64,000 nt of DNA from Owenia fusiformis (taxonomy: Eukaryota > Annelida > Polychaeta > Sabellida > Oweniidae): the NCBI GenBank assembly GCA_903813345.2, contig CAIIXF020000005.1, forward strand, positions 27,779,375-27,843,374, read 5' to 3'. Positions within the stretch are counted from its first letter, which is position 1. Each line of letters opens with the position of its first letter. A program made the translations under genes and the position numbers. The notes below the pieces were generated by a model. That model searched no databases, was not told where the DNA came from, and saw only the letters and a program-made list of their open reading frames with translations. Positions 35,934-48,014 of the stretch are shown here, one piece after another.

Positions 35934-36070
35934 TAGTATTCGTGAATCGCGATTTCTATTTACGAATTTGAGAGAAAAACATTTTTTTCTACTACTTGAT
36001 GAACACCTTTGCAATTTTTGTGCATGTACCGCAATGCTTATACAGCATTTATCTATTTTCTTGGTAATCT

Positions 36071-36173
36071 TTGCCCAAGTCGGTATTTTTTTTACTAATT
36101 ATCTGATCTTGAATTATTACCGCCGGCGGTCATAATAGAAATCAAGATAAGTAAAAGAGACCGACTTGGGCAA
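36071..36173. repeat. Small inverted repeat
   Basis: TTGCCCAAGTCGGT pairs with CCGACTTGGGCAA. Inside, CTGATCTTGA pairs loosely with ATCAAGAT around a CCGCCGGCGG centre. Likely a short MITE. No target duplication seen. Confidence 0.6.
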
Positions 36174-36499
36174 GGCTAGCTAATATAGTACTTCTTGAAA
36201 TATGAATGTTAAAGAAAAAACTTGAAATTGTTAATTATTCAATTACGCGTTCCATTGATTTTAATGAGTTTTGGCGATACCTGCTATCTTTGAAAGTACA
36301 ACTTCAGTTATGGAAAAGTTTTGGCACCCCCTAAGTCACGTTTACCTTGATTTGACCTTTGTGGAGGGTGGAATGGGGGTTGTTTGATCTTGCGAATTAT
36401 TGTTATAAAAAGTTGCAGACATTAGGGTTAATTGTATCATTGATCACGAATATGTTTCTTTGAAACGATTAATCACACTACGTTTCTTTACTCTGTATT

Positions 36500-36910
36500 C
36501 ACGCGGTACAAACTTCGACCGTTAATTTGAATTTTTGACCTACCAGATGCTCGAAAATCAAGGATTGCGAGTCTCATATAACTACACCGTTTTTCTTCAA
36601 ACGTATACCATTAAAAGCAAAACAAAATTGCCTTCCTGTCGGTGCATTACTTTACTGTAAAGAGTCCCTCGTTCTAGCAGCGTTTTGGTCCCCAGCTGTT
36701 AGAAGGCCTTCTTACAGCTGGGGACCAAAATGCCGCTGGAAGTAGGGACTCTGATTAAGAGAATAATGTACCAACAGAAAGGGATTTTTGTTATGCTTTG
36801 AATGGAACAAGTTTTAAGAAAAACGGTGCAGTACGAGACTCGTAATCCTTGATTTTCAAACATCAGGTAGGTCAAAAATTCAAATTAACGGTCGAAGTTT
36901 GTACCGCGTG
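36500..36910. mobile_element. Foldback DNA transposon, CAC/GTG ends, TSD GTATT
   Basis: Ends are CACGCGGTACAAACTTCGAC, then CGTTAATTTGAA, and the full complement ending TTTGTACCGCGTG. GTATT is duplicated (36495-36499, 36911-36915). The 411 bp is a near-perfect palindrome with centre CAGCTGTTAGAAGGCCTTCT-TACAGCTG. The arms share AGAGTCCCT and CAGCGTTTTGGTCCCC. High arm identity suggests a fairly recent insertion. Confidence 0.9.
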
Positions 36911-36915
36911 GTATT

Positions 36916-38030
36916 GCCGTATTGCACGATTCACGATGGAATCAGACAATAATATGTATCTAAATTCATTTATTCAGAAATGGTAAAAAATCTCTCATTG
37001 TTTTCTGGTTGTCCGTATTGTTCGAGAAAAATAACATTTACACATTAGAAAAGTGAGAATGAGTTGTGTCGAGATTTATATGATGAAAAACATTCGAACA
37101 TTTTAAATGAGAAAGGTATTGCCTTAAAGTGACGTTTTACGAGCATAAAATAGGCGTTTTGATATAGAAGAATTGACAGAATTGTTTTATTTGACGTTGT
37201 GTTGAATTTACGCCACTGTTTCTCCCCTATGTAAATAATACTATTCAATTCTTAAAATAATGACTCCAAAAATATGGGGTCACCGAGCTAATTTTTTTTC
37301 TACAGCCAAATCAAAATCATACCCCAAAAATCGCTTATTGTAGGTAGTCTAAATGATGGCCCAAAAGCGCTAGTTGAAAGTACTTATACCATTCATGTAC
37401 AGTTATGACAAAGGCCTATGGATAAATTTGGTACCGTTGGAAAGCTCATAGTGCCTAGTTTTGAGATTCACTTGTTAAAAATAATGAAAAGTGGACCTCA
37501 AGTGCCTAAATGCCCGTGTCCATAGTAACCAGAAAATAATGACCAGAAAGTGTTTTTTACACATAACTCCCCCAATATTTCTTCGATTTTGATAAAAAAT
37601 ATCATATTAAAGATAAAATAGAGCTCTTTTTTCCAAAATTATATTCATGCTTATTAGCACATTGATTGCGACATCATAACTCTATTATTTTGTGTTTTTA
37701 AATAGATGAGTATATTTTCTATTTTAATGAGAAAATCACCATACTAATCAGTAATTAAAAGTTCTTTCCAACTTATACCTTATTAGTAATAAAATTCTCA
37801 TTCATTTCTTCAAAAATGACACCCAGAAATATAAGGTTTATTTTATAGTCAATAAGTCCAGTCATTTATTGTCTAAATTGCCAGAATTGGCTATGGATCA
37901 TTTAGTATCGATATTATTCTTTTGAAAAGTTTCATCATTGTAATACTATTATAAAAAAACAAATGAATATTGTTATTGATGTAGAGCCTACTGCTATGAC
38001 AACCAATAGTTAAGTCTATTTACATTATGT
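36916..38030. repeat. Intergenic; contains second copy of a direct repeat (37246-37333)
   Basis: 37246-37333 matches 35332-35429. The rest is AT-rich with no supported gene. Confidence 0.45.
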
Positions 38031-38035
38031 ACATG

Positions 38036-38190
38036 CAGGCCCATAGCCAGCGTGGTTCGGTGGGTTCCAGCGAATCCTCTTGCCAAAGATTGATTTTGGT
38101 CATTTTTGGGCCAAAATGGTCAAAGGTGAACCCCCTGGCATTTTTAAAAGAGTGACCCCCTAATTGGCAAAAGCTGGCTATATAGGCCTG
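38036..38190. mobile_element. Short MITE, TSD ACATG
   Basis: The left end CAGGCCCATAGCCAGC pairs with GCTGGCTATATAGGCCTG. ACATG lies on both flanks (38031-38035, 38191-38195). Its terminal CAG, rather than CAC, sets it apart from the six CAC elements. It has a pair of G/C-rich blocks and no coding capacity. Confidence 0.65.
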
Positions 38191-38861
38191 ACATGTATAA
38201 TAAAATCATGTACATGACAAAAATATGCATAAAATATAGATTTATTTTTATCAGAATAACTACACACCACATTTTCAAAATCCCGAAGAGGAATAAAGTG
38301 TTCTGTAGTTCATAATTAAATCACTAGTATTTGTAAATATGGATTTATGGATACCCTGTACATAGCTACATGTGTTTAGGAATGGTGTTTACAAGGAACA
38401 TATTTTCTTGAGCTGTTGAGAGATATGGTCATTAAAACAGATGTTGTTGTTTTTGTTCTGTGTCCATTGTCTATATTCTGAATGCCATAAATACCATAAA
38501 TCCAAAGAGAGACAGAAACATTAAAGTAAGTCAATGTGCTCAGTAAGTTCCACTACTGCCATGGACTCGTTTGTCAAACTCATTATTGTCTCTCTGGTCA
38601 TAAGTCTCCTGTAGCATGTGCTTGCATACACTGTAAAAAGGCTCAGTCATACAAGGCTATAGTTCACTTCGAAGGCCCCTGATGGATCACACCTGAAAGT
38701 GAATATCACACAAAAGTAACAAATTGCATGTATCACTATGATATAAAAGAAATATGAATGCAGTTACTTCATTCGAGCTTAGCATTGTCTAAATTGGTAT
38801 TCCAATCATGGTGTTAACAAGACATTACTAGGCGCTCACAATATTATGAGTTCAATCTTAA
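38191..38861. other. Intergenic, nothing recognised
   Basis: No exon, RNA gene or clear repeat seen. Confidence 0.4.
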
Positions 38862-39535
38862 GTCAGATTTGAATTTCTGAGAACTTGTAGATGATTTTGA
38901 AAAAATAAATTGGTCAATTTGAAGCAAGTAGAAAAAGACTTTTTTGACCCCAAGAAGGTAATTGAAGCTCAAATCTCAAATCAAAAGTCTGATTTGAACT
39001 TTTAAGAACTTGTATATGATTTTGAAAAAGAAATCGGTCAATTTCAATTTGACCTTGAGAATGTCATTGAAGGTCAAATCTTTCTTGACCTTGAGAATGC
39101 CATTGAAGGTCAAATCTATAGTTATATTTGAACTGTTGAGAACATGTAGATGATTTTGAAAAAAGAAATTGGTCAATTTGAAACAAGTTGAAAAAGACCT
39201 TTTTGACCTTGGAAAGGGCATTGAAGGTGAAATCTCAAATCTAAAGTCAGATTTGAACTTCTGATAACTTGTAGATGATTTTGATAATTGGTCAATTTGA
39301 AACAAGTTGAAAAAGACCTTTTTGACCTTGAAAAGGTCATTGAAGGTGAAATCTCAAATCTAAAGTCAGATTTGAACTTCTGATAACTTGTAAATGATTT
39401 TGAAAAAAAATTGGTCAATTTGAAACAAGTTGAAAAAAGACCTTTTTGACCTTGAAAATGTCATCGAAGGTGAAATCTTAAATATGCAGTCAGATTTATA
39501 ATTCTGAAAACATAATGATGATTTTGAAAAAAATT
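38862..39535. repeat. ~120-bp tandem array, about six diverged units
   Basis: Units start at GATTTGAA-TTCTGA near 38867, 38991, 39127, 39248, 39368 and 39490. Each contains AACTTGTAGATGATTTTGAA, then TTGGTCAATTTGAAACAAGT and TTTTTGACCTTGAAAAGGTC or variants. Most units carry TGACCTTGA, the complement of the TCAAGGTCA site bound by ERR/SF-1/FTZ-F1 receptors, and several add a TGAAGGTCA half site. Minus-strand open frames through the array are by-products of repetition. Confidence 0.85.
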
Positions 39536-39824
39536 GAAGTCAGTCTAAACAGTATTTGTTAAGTTATTGGAATTTGTAAGAATTTGTTACAGACACCAAC
39601 CGCCAACAATCAACCGCCAAGCACCAACCGCCGTCAAAAAAGAAAAATTGAGACCATAACAATATTAGAATAAAAATTGTAATCAGGACCAAATTATGTA
39701 GGCCTTTATGTAGTTTTCTTTTTAAATAGGGCTAGAAAATGAGGAATTATCATTACTTAAATAAGATGCAAACATTTTCCTTATAATGTTATTTTGATAA
39801 CAAAGATGATGAGTTTATCCCATA

Positions 39825-40264
39825 CAGCAAAACCTGTATATCTGAACAACTGGCTGATCCAAACACCTTCCAATGCTAACACATTTTCTGGCTCCATTTT
39901 TCCTCCCATTGACTTGACTCCCATGTTAAAAAACCTTGAAACCCAACAACGTCCTAGTTTGAACAGTGAACACTCATATTTGAAAAGTTAACATGTGTAA
40001 TCCGAACACTTTTAACAATTTTCTTACAAAACGTGTCAAATATTGATTTGATATCAAAACTTCTGAAAAATATGAAATGTCCTCAGATTTTGGATGCCAT
40101 GAAGCCAGATGGTCAATAGGAATAATAATATTCATTGAGAATGCATAAATATTTTTTAAAAATCCACAATCTTGCGGATAGAGAAACTTCGAAATCAATA
40201 CATTTCTATATCTGAATGCTTTCTGGCCATTCCCAATGGTGTTCAGATAATACAGGTTTGACTG
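39825..40264. mobile_element. Pogo-like MITE (TA-flanked)
   Basis: CAGCAAAACCTGTATATCTG, then AAC, pairs with GTTCAGATAATACAGGTTTG, then ACTG. TA is present at 39823-39824 and 40265-40266. At 440 bp it encodes no protein. The arms are similar only near the ends, as in many Tigger/pogo derivatives. Confidence 0.7.
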
Positions 40265-40266
40265 TA

Positions 40267-41664
40267 TATTACTTGATCTCTTACCTCTGTACCTGTAGCT
40301 TGTTTTGTATAATGTCAAACAGTCTCAAATGACTGTTATTTGCCTAGGTCATCTTGTTTACTTCATCACTCAGGTACTTAGGCATAACCATCCACCAAAG
40401 CCAACCTTCTGTGCACCCAAGGCATCTTGGAGACAAAGCCTGTAAAACATAAATGAATATACTAGTACTTGTATGTTGTAAATTTACATAGATGCAGGGT
40501 GGGCCAATAACGATTGGAACATTTATTCACAAAAATTCAGGTAATTGTAAAATGCTTAAGTGAAAATGTTGATTATAAAAATGTGTTTGTTCAATTCTTT
40601 TTTCTTGTCACTTGATCATGATCTGTATTCTACATGTGTCATGACAAATCTCCAAATTTTCTCTGTTTGAGACATCACTGCTGAAATATCTTTTTAACAT
40701 ACAATATGTGCCCTACAAATGGTCTCAACACAATTTCCATCAATTCAAACAAATGTTGTTATCTCTAGAAGTTGGACATATCTCCCTCGGTTAAAGGTGG
40801 AACAATTAGTGCAGATCATCGACCAGTGTCAAAATATATTTGAGTTTGGATATTTCATCAAGACTAACATATGTTTTTATAATCTACAAAGAAACCCCCT
40901 GGATGAACATTATTTCAGCTGATATTCCTCTTGAAATGTGGTGAATCTTAAAAATCTATAAGTGGGACTTCTTTTTATCTGTTTATATTGGCTTTGAACT
41001 GAATTTACACTTCTTGATGCTGGAATTGATAGTTTATCCATACATTTTCAGAAAATAGGTATGTCAAAGAAGATGTTAAGCCAAATATTGACCTGATAGC
41101 TCAGAAAAAATAAAATTTTTCGAATTTTCTCTCTAGAGTCCTTGTTGCCCCTTTAATATAGCTTACTGACCTCAGCCTTTTTTTCAAAACTGGCTCACAA
41201 TATGAGGCAAAACCTATTATTTCAGCCATATATGACTGTCAAATACAGCTCAGACTGATTGCCCAGGTGGTTAGAGAGAACGTGTTAAGGAAACCCTTGA
41301 GGTGAGTAATTAAAGGTTGAGCTTGTATATTCAATAATCATATTTACACAAGCTGTTGACAATGAATTGTTTTTCAATTTCCTAAAGTACTGAAGATAAT
41401 AATATAATATATAATTGATGTGTAAAATGTCTTCCTTAATTCTAAGTTTAATATAAACCAACCCTACTGCTGTACTTGAAAAAGCACTGCATTTTTAATA
41501 ATACTAATGCCAGTTTCACCACCAGGTGGCCAACTTGGGGTAAATAGCATGCATGGCAGGTATAACAGAAAGCTCCATTAAACTTGAATGTTCATCAGTT
41601 GATCAATTTTCATATTTAACTTCATGAATTCTGAATATTTAATGATGTAAACTCTGAATATTTA
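40267..41664. other. Intergenic; possible solo mariner end at 40495
   Basis: CAGGGTGGGCCAATAACGAT (40495-40514) looks like a mariner terminus, resembling the one at 63604, but has no partner in range. GCCCAGGTGGTTAGAG near 41259 is faintly tRNA A-box-like. No gene supported. Confidence 0.35.
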
Positions 41665-41669
41665 ATGAT

Positions 41670-43159
41670 CACGGGGGATAAGCAAAACGAGGGCGAAGCC
41701 ACGGACTGCGACTCGCGTAACTTTACACCGCAGCCCAGCGCCAAAATGGAGGGACATTCGGCAGTGCCTTCTGCTTCTTCCGACAAAATAGAGAAATCCA
41801 GGTATTTTAAATGCTATCGTAGTGTCTAATCGGTGACCAAAATATTACTCTGTATCTACTGTTGGTCTGTAGATAAGAAAATAAGCAGTTGTCCAGATCA
41901 AGCTAAAACAGTAGCAAAGTTCTGATTTTACCTGTAAAATATGTGCATATTATTTAATTTACTATACATTTGAAAGGAGTTTTAACACGTTTCTGATATC
42001 TAAAGGTTAGTTGAGGCTCCGAGTATAATTCGTGAAAATGATTTGATTATAGAATGTGTTCATGAGGAGAAAATTAGATTCAAACTGCGCATTCATAGTG
42101 GACGCAGTCCAGTAAACAAAGCTATTTCAACAACGCAACACAGCCTCCATTGATATTCTAAGCAACGCAGTCCAGCCGCGAACACGAAATAAATAAGATA
42201 GTGTAAACTATATTCCTGGTGACAACGTATGTTTATTACAAACCAATTTGTGGATAGGGTTAAATATATAGATAATTGGATAGTGTTGAGACTTTTTATA
42301 AGAAGTAGAAATGCGAAACAATTAACTTTTTGATGATGCAATAAAAGCTGTTGGGAAAGGGTACATTAACTAGTATTTAAGATATTAGGAAAATATCAAA
42401 TAATGGGAGAGTTGGTGAGTTAATGTAATTTTGGATGATCTTTCCAACAGTCCATCAATATTGCTAGCTACCATAAATTCATGATTTCAGCTGTATTTGA
42501 CAGCTTGTATATATTTGCAGAATGGATTGAGACACGATGTAGGTCTATTAAAATAGCCCTTTATATTCAATTTTGTCCAAAGTTGCTCCATTTCGGCCAC
42601 ACCTGTACACACATTGTGCTATCTACCTTTGGCTGTGATTGCGTTCAGCTTCAGATATAAAGCAACACTGAGTCGCGGACTGCGTTGGGCAGATGGATGG
42701 ACTGCGACTATTATAAATTCCAATTTTCTATGTAATTGTACGTTTTCCGCTTACCAAATATCACATGAAGATGTAATTGTAACAACAGAACATGAATAAT
42801 TATATTAATTCGATGTCATTTCTGATTCCTTTGTTTAAATCGGTATATTAGGGACAAATATTGACAAAATTACATTTTTTGTGGCAGATTTCGAATTCAT
42901 TTGTGTTCATGCTAAACTATTGGACAGCCGAGCACCAAGAATGCCATTGCAGGTGGAGTATGAATATGTTGATCACCGACTGGAACATACTAGCTATTCT
43001 GTAGAATATCCAAACCAATAATCTACCCCAAATCCTAACATGCCTTCCAAATTAAGTTTGGACTTACCGCCATTGTTCAGCTATAATGCGTTGTAACCTC
43101 GTTTTGAATTACGCGAGTCGCAGTCCGTGGCTTCGCCCTCGTTTTGCTTATCCCCCGTG
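41670..43159. mobile_element. Large DNA transposon, CAC/GTG ends, TSD ATGAT
   Basis: Left CACGGGGGATAAGCAAAACG, then AGGGCGAAGCCACGGACTGC-GACTCGCGTAA, is exactly complemented on the right by a sequence ending TTGCTTATCCCCCGTG, giving ~50-bp TIRs. ATGAT is duplicated (41665-41669, 43160-43164). Motif GGACTGCG or its complement CGCAGTCC recurs at 41703 and 43127 (arms) and inside near 42100, 42167, 42676 and 42699. At 1490 bp this is the largest of the six. No transposase-like frame was found, so it is probably non-autonomous. Confidence 0.88.
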
Positions 43160-43189
43160 ATGATGTAAATCAAGTATTTCTATCTCATG

Positions 43190-43320
43190 TATCTAGACAA
43201 TTGATCAACATTGAATATATCAAACCAATTGTCTGCATTTTGCTAATATTATGGAAACTATTATATGGTTATAGCTATCATATTGTGAGAGAAATGGTCT
43301 GGCCAGGAATGTCCCTTTAA
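43190..43320 (-). mobile_element. Solo end of a TTAA-type element
   Basis: Read on the minus strand from TTAA (43317-43320), AAGGGACATTCCTGGCCAGA, then CCATTTCTCTC, matches the left arm of the 27887-28497 insertion for ~110 bp. The other end is missing, so this is a truncated relic. Confidence 0.65.
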
Positions 43321-44320
43321 TGAGCCAATATCTTTTAATGGAATGAATTTGAAAAAATGTTATGACTAATTCATGAATTGTTACAGTAACCATGGGCTTT
43401 AAGAGCGCTGGATGGGTAACCAATATTTTGCATGAGTAAACTGACTGTGATCTAATAATAATGAATTTTAATGGTCTTTAAGAACCCCTACTAGGCTAAG
43501 AGTGTTGCTGGTAAATATATATTACATGGAAGTCTAGTTTACAAACCTCTATGAATTTAATGGAAGTAGTGTATCCATTGGTGTTGACATTTTTCCACCA
43601 TCTTCATCTTCATCATTGGTATTGCATGGACATCAATCGAAAACCTTCTAGTTCTCGTATAGGCCTAAGTCTCTAATTTCTGTCTGTCTTATTCTTTCAT
43701 CTGCAAGAATCACATACATGTATATATATTGATTGCACATTGGATGTGGCGAATATTTTAAAAATACTGTACATAAAAAGTGTTTTTAGTTTCAATTTGT
43801 GGACCCAAAATTGAGACAAATCAAGTAATAAATCATGTATTAATTATTTGGGTATTACTTGGTTTTATTTACTATAGGCCTATATAATAACACTACATGG
43901 CTTAAAGTCTTCAGGAATTTCAGGAAAAATGGACCAAAATCTAACCTCATTGAGTATTTGAGTTCAATACAAATCTAAATTTATTTTTTAGGGGGGGGGG
44001 TCAACCAAGGGTTTCAAAATAAAGGTCATATTTGTAAATATTTTCCTAAGATAGTAATTTTTCCTCGAAATTAGAAAGAAAATATAATGGGTCTACATTA
44101 CTTACAAAAGCGCTCAATCAGTTTTTCAAAAATAACATAATTAGGCCTACCCCAGATATTATTAAAGATTTGGTTTAGATATGTCAAATTGATTTTGGTA
44201 TTTATGTTTGTCATTTGAATAGGCCTAATTTATTTTTCAAGGAATTTCATCACCTAAGATTAGTAAAGTACTTCTAACATGTCTATGAAGGAAATTGATC
44301 TAGAAAAAAGGCCAAGATTC
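43321..44320. other. Intergenic, nothing recognised
   Basis: Contains a G-run near 43991 and AT-rich sequence. No supported gene. Confidence 0.4.
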
Positions 44321-44329
44321 ACATTTTTA

Positions 44330-45256
44330 GGGTTTGTGTAAAAAACTGGGTGACGGGGTACCTAACATTCCTAGCAGGGTTACCAACTTTCAAAGTGTCA
44401 CATTTCCCCCGATATATAGTAGCGAATTGACTTGACAGACTTAGCCTACCGAGTGCACTGCTGTTCGATATTTTTACCCTATACGAGACAGAGCACTTTT
44501 TTAAAATAATCGATCCAGCAAACAGTGACGTCCATGTCACATTGCTCATAAGTAGCATATAAGTTCCTAGAAGACGTTGCACATTTTCGTTCTTTACACA
44601 TCGAGGCAACGTAAACATGAGACATCTATTGATGGTATAAAAAGAACGCATGTTGTAACATGTCCGTAAAGTTCGTTAGTGTGGAAAACATAACAAGCAG
44701 GAATGTTTGATTTTTTACTACATTGGTCCATATGTGACGTAACTCAAACGTTAAAATTCAACATTGTCAAAACAGACTTTTAATATCAAAATATTTGGAA
44801 AAAAACATGACAAAAACTTTGTGTTCTCACTAAGTCGGTTCATTTCCAACATATTGTTAACGTTAAAATTTAACGTTGTCGAAACGTTTTTTCAATTTGA
44901 AATAACCTCAAAACGTGACGTCAATAATGACGTTCATGGACCATGTTGATCTGACGTCATTTAAATATTCATCAAAACGTCGATGGATGGTTGAATTTTA
45001 ACATTGTGGAAATGGCTTCAAAATATTTGTGAGTTAAGGAAACGTTACAAAGATGTCAAAATGTTCTCACTAAATCGGTTCATTACCGACGTTATTTTAA
45101 CGTTAAAAGTTAAACGTTGTCAAAACATTCTAACGATGTGAACGTGACGTCGAAAATAACGACATGTATCGTTCAGATCCAACGTTATAAATAAAAAAAT
45201 TCTTAACCCTGCTAGGAACGTTAAGTACCCGGTCACCCGGTTTTTTACACAAACCC
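44330..45256. mobile_element. Mutator-like MITE with 9-bp TSD
   Basis: TIRs of ~55 bp: GGGTTTGTGTAAAAAACTGG, then GTGACGGGGTACCTAACATT-CCTAGCAGGGTTA, and the complement ending TTTTTTACACAAACCC. ACATTTTTA is perfectly duplicated (44321-44329, 45257-45265), the 9-bp size typical of MULEs. The interior is rich in AACGTTAAAATTTAACGTTG and GACGTC phrases. TTCTCACTAA-TCGGTTCATT-CC occurs twice (44824, 45062). No transposase. Confidence 0.85.
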
Positions 45257-45265
45257 ACATTTTTA

Positions 45266-46331
45266 GCATCGTCAAGGATATGACAATTGAATTTGTGAAA
45301 GAAATACTGAAAGTTTGACTTCGATATCGAAGGAAAATATTGGTACACATCCTTACTTTTATTTTATCGACATTTTAGATTCATTCATTACCATATTTGG
45401 TATTGAAAGGAGTCAAAGTGGCTCGTGGACCCATATTTGTGATCCCAGACCATATAAAGTCCGCTCGATGAAGAAAAATACAAGGAGTTGGGCTTAGCAA
45501 CTGCACATGCAATGAGATAGGACCATGCTCCATAAGAAATAAGAATATGAAAAAAAAACATAAACATCCTTAGCACACAGACGCTGAAAACTGAAAAATC
45601 ATTTGGAAAAATGGACCAAAAATGACCAACAAAATCATTGATAAATTTTACAGATTGAATGCAATATTGATCAAATTTTGACATTTGTTCAACCATACCA
45701 TGGTTCTAACATAGACGAAAGGATATCTTCCAAAACCAAAGGGACGCTGGTATAATTCAACGAACGCTTGCCGTAAGAAAACGCGTGTACATATTTTGAT
45801 CCAAATTCAAGTGCATTTTTTATAAAAAATATCCAGAAATGTCCATATAATCTGATATCATTCTAAAGCTATTGATCCCAGGAATACAAATAATTAGTTC
45901 ATTTGAATCTTACCTCAATACAACTGAAGATATTGGGAGAAATGTGCGGAGCGTGCACATTCCGGTTTCCATTTTAGGAAGTGTCGTGGCGTCTCATTTC
46001 TTGTTATATCCGGGTCATTTCGTTGCATAGCAACTCTCATTGTACGTGCGTCTCTGACGTGAATATGATAGCTTTCGCGCACCACATAAAGTTTGCGCTT
46101 TAACAGCGTATTTAAGAACCTATAGATCATTTTCCAACGAGTAAGCTCTCAACCATTTCAAACTGGCAAGAGACATGGCCGAAAGAGTTCCGCGGAGTAA
46201 TTTCCCCCCTGTCTTTGAATTCTACTCAAAGGAATTAACTTTTTCCACCGAATGACGTTTCCATTTGCACACAGGAAAATGTCAACAAGTGGACGAATAT
46301 TGTTCTCAAGAGTTGGTGATCAAGGAGGATT
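45266..46331. other. Intergenic, nothing recognised
   Basis: No supported exon. Overlapping short frames on both strands lack protein-like features. Confidence 0.4.
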
Positions 46332-46614
46332 TGGCTCCCAGAGTGCAACATCGATATTCTGTCCCATATATGGGCATGTCGTGATACAAAACTCGAATTC
46401 AAACAGCCGCCATTTTGTTCACTTCAACATTTGAATCGTGAATTTAGGTCTTATTTCCTAACGAAATATTCTAAAAGTCTCAAGAATTGATGAAATATAT
46501 TTGTACGAATATTTTGAACTGTTTATTTTGAATTTATAGTCGGTTATAATTTCAGAAAATAACGACATTTCGATGTTTTCATTGTTGGAAAATATCGAGT
46601 TTCGATTATGGGAG
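46332..46614. repeat. Dispersed repeat, copy 2
   Basis: Direct partner of 33457-33729, with the same order of GCAACATCGATATTCTGTCC, CAGCCGCCATTTTGTTCACT and GGAAAATATCGAGTTTC. Differences are scattered, so both copies are old. Confidence 0.8.
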
Positions 46615-47660
46615 AAAATGCTCCTTGATTGGCGGTGATGGTGACCTTGTAGAGGCGAAAGATATTTCTGGAACTATAATTATGGATCCGGAGTGATAGA
46701 AAGCGTCTATTTTTAGAAATTATACCTGGGAAAATTGGAGTGGTTCTCGAAACCATCGACTGGAAAAATTATTGTCTCTTTCTCTGTTGTCTTTTAATTA
46801 TTTACAACAGCTCCACTGCTGTTTCAGCTGATACAATTTTCGGGTTAGTACTGATGTTCTTGCATGTGGGTCAAACATCATTCCAAGTGAAATACAAATA
46901 CGTGCATGCAGTATATAACAAAAAATAAACAATATTGATTACTTGCATAATCAAATTACATTCTAAAGTTATTTGAATGCAGAACGCTGTTTCTACCAGA
47001 CTTTAATCATAACTAACCCCAAGTACAATTTCTTCAAATAGTTCAACAGAAAAGATCATAATAATGGCATTTACATCATTTTAACCCTTTATTTGCCAAC
47101 GAACGGAAAATCATTTTCCCATAGAACCCACCCCTCTCCAATTTGATCTTTTTCCTCTTTGCTAATTTTATGATTTATATCACCCCATTTCTTCTCCATT
47201 TTCACGGTCACCCAATAACACAAACAACCCTTCTTATGTCGCTGAATAACCTTTCCCTTGTATTGCTGGATTACATATAGTTTTTTCTTCAAAGGTTTGA
47301 AATTCGAAAGTGGCATCACAGCCAATAGAGAACGCTCACTTCCTTAAAGCCTTCAACTGAATCATTGAATCATTATCTTCTCATTCCAAACACATTATTT
47401 TCATAATTCAACATTATTTAACTCCTGATACAAGACGAAGATTGTTCTTCAGTATTCACATAATGAAGTGTGTGAAATATCAATAACACATGCAAGGTCA
47501 CAAGTTAAACAGTTGTCATAGTGATGAATGGATTTTTCACATTGGATTTGATGACCTCCCAACATGACCCTTGCAAAAAAATTTCATTGAAAATGTGTTC
47601 GTTTAGTGATTTTGTTCCTTGAAGATGATTTTATAGAAAAAATTGTGAAATGTGTGAAAA
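46615..47660. other. Intergenic; one lysine-rich open frame
   Basis: The minus-strand frame 47089-47325 (78 codons) has a fairly protein-like, lysine- and tryptophan-containing composition (KWGDINHKISKEEKDQIGEG). It lacks a recognisable domain and splice context. I do not call it a gene. Confidence 0.3.
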
Positions 47661-47820
47661 GAATTTAAGCCCAAGACTCAATGCATTGTAGCAGCTTCAT
47701 TCCACTCAGGCGTTGTTTCCTAAACTTTGCATTCCCGCTGAGAGCTCGTGCAAAGGTTTGGAAACAACACCTTCATGGTATAATTCAGCAAACAATGCAC
47801 TGAGTCCAGGGCTTAAATCC
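47661..47820. mobile_element. 160-bp palindromic MITE
   Basis: GAATTTAAGCCCAAGACTCA, then ATGCATTGT, pairs with ACAATGCACTGAGTCCAGGG, then CTTAAATCC. Inner arms AGGCGTTGTTTCC and GGAAACAACACCTT also pair. A half copy sits at 56972-57070. Target duplication not resolved. Confidence 0.65.
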
Positions 47821-48014
47821 TTTTTGTAATAGCATCCTCTCTCACTTTTCTGTTGTGTATGTTTATCTTAAAAGAGACATTAAAATGTATATAACGCATT
47901 CAATTACAATCATAATTGCAAATTTGCAAACGCGTGTATAGACTAGTGATGAGTGCTGTTGATTACGTACGGCTATTCAAGCAGTGTTGTAAAAACTTTT
48001 ACAATTTTAACATG

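Noticed and set aside
41255-41325. Faint tRNA-like head (GCCCAGGTGGTTAGAG)
   Set aside because: The B-box position reads AGGTTGAGCTT, too far from consensus, and no SINE body follows.
47089-47325. 78-codon lysine-rich minus-strand frame
   Set aside because: Composition is plausible, but there is no known domain, promoter context or splice partner.
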